Shown piece after piece: positions 61,580-64,000 of a DNA stretch of 64,000 nt; the stretch's first letter is position 1, and the number at the start of each line of letters is the position of its first letter. Position numbers and translations under genes: made by a program. The stretch covers positions 6,882,001-6,946,000 of the forward strand of contig CAJFCV020000003.1 of NCBI GenBank assembly GCA_904066235.2, in the 5' to 3' direction. The stretch comes from Bursaphelenchus xylophilus. Taxonomy: Eukaryota; Nematoda; Chromadorea; Rhabditida; Aphelenchoididae. The notes under the pieces were generated by a model. The model was not told the origin of the DNA. It saw nothing but the letters and a program-made list of their open reading frames with translations, and did no database searches.

Positions 61580-63117
61580 GTGAGCGTCGGTTTCCGATGG
61601 GAGGAGGACTTCACAGAATCCACGAAATGCTCCGATGAACAGGCTGAGGATCTCATCGGCTTAGGTGGAGACCATATGAACACGTCAAGCGTTATCTTCG
61701 AGATCGCTGACACCCTCAGACATCCGGATCCCCATAAGGAAGGCATTTTCCTCTGTTTCAACCAACTTTTCCTGCCCTGTTTGTTGTCATCACGAGTCGT
61801 GAAAGTCTCCTGGTATTTCTCGGGAGGGACTAGTCTGGTCGATTGGATTGGTCTTTACAGAATAGGTAAGTTAGTGTATACAAAATTTCTCATTTCTTCA
61901 GAAGAGAATAACCCGCTGAATTACATTGATTACAAGAGTTTTGGTGTTTGTGGATTCTCGAAAGGGCAAGTTGAGTGGAAAATCACTTGGGATCACATGG
62001 AAGAAAACGACAATCACTCCAAAATCAACTTCAGGTAACCAACATTCAATCGCAAAATGATGTTTCAGATATTTTTCCGGCATATCTGGGACTGTGCGAG
62101 CAACCAGCGAAGATGTTCTTGTATACAAAGATGCCCATGTAGTAGTGAAGGCAATTGTCTGTGAAAACCTCGATTACAAAAATAAAGAGTTGCTGGTTAA
62201 AATCGAGTACAGCACAGGCTGTAGCTACACAACGGATGTCTCAAAACAGCCCATTTGGATGGATCTGGTAAAAAGAGTCATCTGGATTGTTTTTAATTTT
62301 TTCAGAATTTTTGTTTCCCATCCGATCGTTCCAAAGAATTGACAATAACGTTAAAAGAAAAGAGGAAATGCAATTCGAAAGTAATTGGAGAGGCCAACAT
62401 CAGCATCGCCAATATTATACACAGCAATAATAAGTAAGTCAAAACTACTTCCAACTACAATTCAGGATAATCTCGGCATCTCTGCGGCCGGCAAATGGAT
62501 ATACACTAATGAATACCACCATCAGAATACACTGCGGTTTCGAACCGGCCCAGAGAAAGTCGGTACAAGGTCAGTGGCCACAAAGACTTTTTTCTGCCTC
62601 GAGGCAATGAATGCCAAAAAAGAATAAACCCAGAGATAAACGACTTTATTCTTACTTTCAGACACTATGCAATTGCTCCAAGAATTGGATTCCGAGGATA
62701 TTCTAGATCTGCCCTCCAGTTCTAATAATAATTTTTCGCCTAAGGCTATGGAAAGATCTCTGTACTCGATGGAGTCAAACAAAAGCTCCAACCAAAATAC
62801 TAGAAGCTCATCTTTTCTTCCGAAAGGTAATCATTTATATTATGCGCAATATAAGGCCATGTGATTTTTTTTTAGGTTGGGAAGTTAGAGTGGATCGTCA
62901 TAATCGTCTTATTTACGTTGATCACAACCAAAAGAAAACAACCTGGAATCCTCCAGTTCTGTTGGAAAGAGAAATAGAGGAAAATGCAAATATCCCTATT
63001 AAGAGTAATCGGAGAACTGTAATGAATATGCCCAAAATATCCAAACAAGACCTCCCAATCGCCGTGAAATTCATTCAGTCATTCGATTTCCACAATAATC
63101 TTTACAAAAAACCGGTA
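61580..63117 (+). CDS. hecw-1: HECW-type HECT E3 ubiquitin ligase, N-terminal part (continues beyond window)
   Basis: The first exon ends at 61865 and contains VVKVSWYFSGGTSLVDWIGL, then LNYIDYKSFGVCGFSKGQVEW and INFRYFSGISGTVRATSEDV. This is the HECW N-terminal domain (human HECW: YDWIGLYMID, FLDYKNRGVNG, FKYYHGVSGALRATTP). A C2-like segment follows (ENLDYKNKELLVKIEYSTG; ELTITLKEKRK; VIGEANISIANII), then a Ser/Asn-rich linker and a WW domain: GWEVRVDRHNRLIYVDHNQK then KTTWNPP. Exons: to 61865, 61902-62035, 62070-62268, 62307-62434, 62466-62571, 62664-62826 and 62877-63114 approximately. The catalytic HECT domain and the second WW are not in the window. The ATG at 61580 is uncertain; MNTSSVIFEIADTLRHPDPH, starting near 61676, is another possible start. 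Confidence 0.85.
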
Positions 63118-64000
63118 AGTGATAGTTAAAGTATTGGGTCGTAAAGAAGATTCGTTCGGTTTTTTATCTGATTTGTTTTATAATCTAAATAATATAATAC
63201 AAGAATTGTTTGCTGTTTGGCAAAAGGTATTTATTTATTTGATACAGCTTCTCCTCTACGAAACTGCGTTTTTAGTTTTTTTGATAATTTTTTTTCGGTC
63301 TCAAAAATGATTATCCAGAAGGCAAAAATTTGCGTTTCCGACACCTGCTTTTTTTCGCCGAGCAACACGTAGACATAAACAGCGCTTTTTGTATCGAATC
63401 ATCACGGGAGATGAGAAATGGTGTCTGTAGTGAAGCAAAGAAGGGAGTGGGTGGCCCCAGGAGACAGTCAAGCAAGATCTCCACCCAAAAAGGCCATGAT
63501 CTGCGTTTGGTGGGACTGGGAAGGCATGGTGCATTGGGAAATGCTTGAAAAGACCGCCACGGTCAACAAGGAGCTCTATGTTGTCCAGCTACACCGCGTG
63601 AATGAGGCTATTCGACTGAAAAGGCCCGATAGACAAGGCCAAGTCATCTTGTTCCACGAGTCATCTTGCTCCCATGTTGCACAAGTCGTCACCCCAAGAG
63701 CTTGAATGGGAGGTTCTTCAGCACCCGCCATCCTCTCGGACCTTGCGCCAACCGATTACCACCTTTTCCGCTCCTTATCAAACCAAATCCGGGGTGAAAA
63801 ATTCTACGGTGAAGAGGACCTCAAATACTTTTTAGAGCCTGAATGACAAGAAATTAAATTTTCAAAAAAAAAAAACAAAAGACACAGTTCTGTAGAGGAG
63901 ACAGAGCTGTATCAAATATGTAAACACTTTTTCAAACAACAAAAAAAATTGTAAAACAAAACAATAAAAAAACCGAACAAACTTTCTTTACGATCCGATA
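63118..64000 (+). pseudogene. Decayed mariner transposase within the region after the HECW exon
   Basis: From about 63369 the plus strand reads KQRFLYRIITGDEKWCL then stop codons, and in a shifted frame RREWVAPGDSQ, KAMICVWWDWEGMVHWEMLE, HRVNEAIRLKRPDRQGQVIL, then FHESSCSHVAQ. Intact mariners have HDNARPH there; the Asp is gone. The following part (EWEVLQHPP, then a frame-shifted remnant of the DYHLF region) is broken. The first aspartate (GDEKW) is kept. The rest of the stretch to 64000 is AT-rich with poly(A)-like runs. The HECW gene is expected to continue past the window. Confidence 0.8.

Overview
This window is nuclear DNA from a nematode, probably not far from Rhabditida. Protein-coding genes lie on both strands and are cut by many short GT-AG introns, most of 35-70 bp with TTTTCAG or TTTTAG acceptors. 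The gene set is typical of nematodes: a cuticlin-type ZP protein, two TWK potassium channels, SLI-1/Cbl, EGL-13/SoxD, GCN-2, NTL-3, PIKI-1 and HECW. I cannot name the species. Symbols follow Caenorhabditis elegans usage and rest on protein resemblance read by eye.

Layout. 1-889: 3' end of a polypeptide GalNAc-transferase with a candidate pair of mutually exclusive lectin-domain exons. 1806-4559: secreted protein with two vWA domains and a ZP domain. 4665-5013 (-): small secreted protein. 5237-7440 (-): LIMCH1/LMO7-like LIM protein. 8235-8847: ML-domain lipid-binding protein. 9008-11244 (-) and 11499-16886 (+): ntl-3 and gcn-2, divergent from a 254-bp spacer. 17982-19256: PIM-type kinase. 19715-22141: long-chain acyl-CoA synthetase. 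22142-27070: a gene-free nest of foldback elements. 27071-29022: Ser-Gly-rich secreted proteoglycan candidate. 29304-30014: another foldback. 30059-32826 (-): egl-13/SoxD, followed by 6.3 kb without a recognisable gene that contains one more foldback. 39133-40856: TMEM145-like seven-transmembrane protein. About 40930-41830 (-): PAN-domain secreted protein. 42956-44624: arrestin-domain protein. 45594-47145: 7TM receptor. About 47490-47645: mariner relic. 48129-53248 (-): class II PI3-kinase. 53710-55497: sli-1. 55907-57644 (-) and 59058-61202 (+): two head-to-head TWK channels. 61580 to the end: 5' part of a HECW ubiquitin ligase, with a second dead mariner in what looks like its intron.

The most unusual content is the set of foldback (long inverted repeat) elements. 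Five are visible. Two are nested inside one arm of a larger one, and the other arm of that host preserves both empty sites, which defines the insertions and their duplications (TTAA and TTA) directly from the sequence. Three of the five carry tRNA-like A-box/B-box cassettes, so Pol III promoters appear to be a recurrent cargo. Two of them share a similar terminus (C-T/A-AGG-G/A-AAGT) and a 3-bp duplication ending in A.

The ordinary genes do not form one pathway. Loose themes are signalling (gcn-2, PIM-like kinase, piki-1, sli-1, 7TM receptor, arrestin), ubiquitination (sli-1, HECW), extracellular matrix (vWA-ZP protein, Ser-Gly protein, PAN protein) and excitability (two TWK channels).
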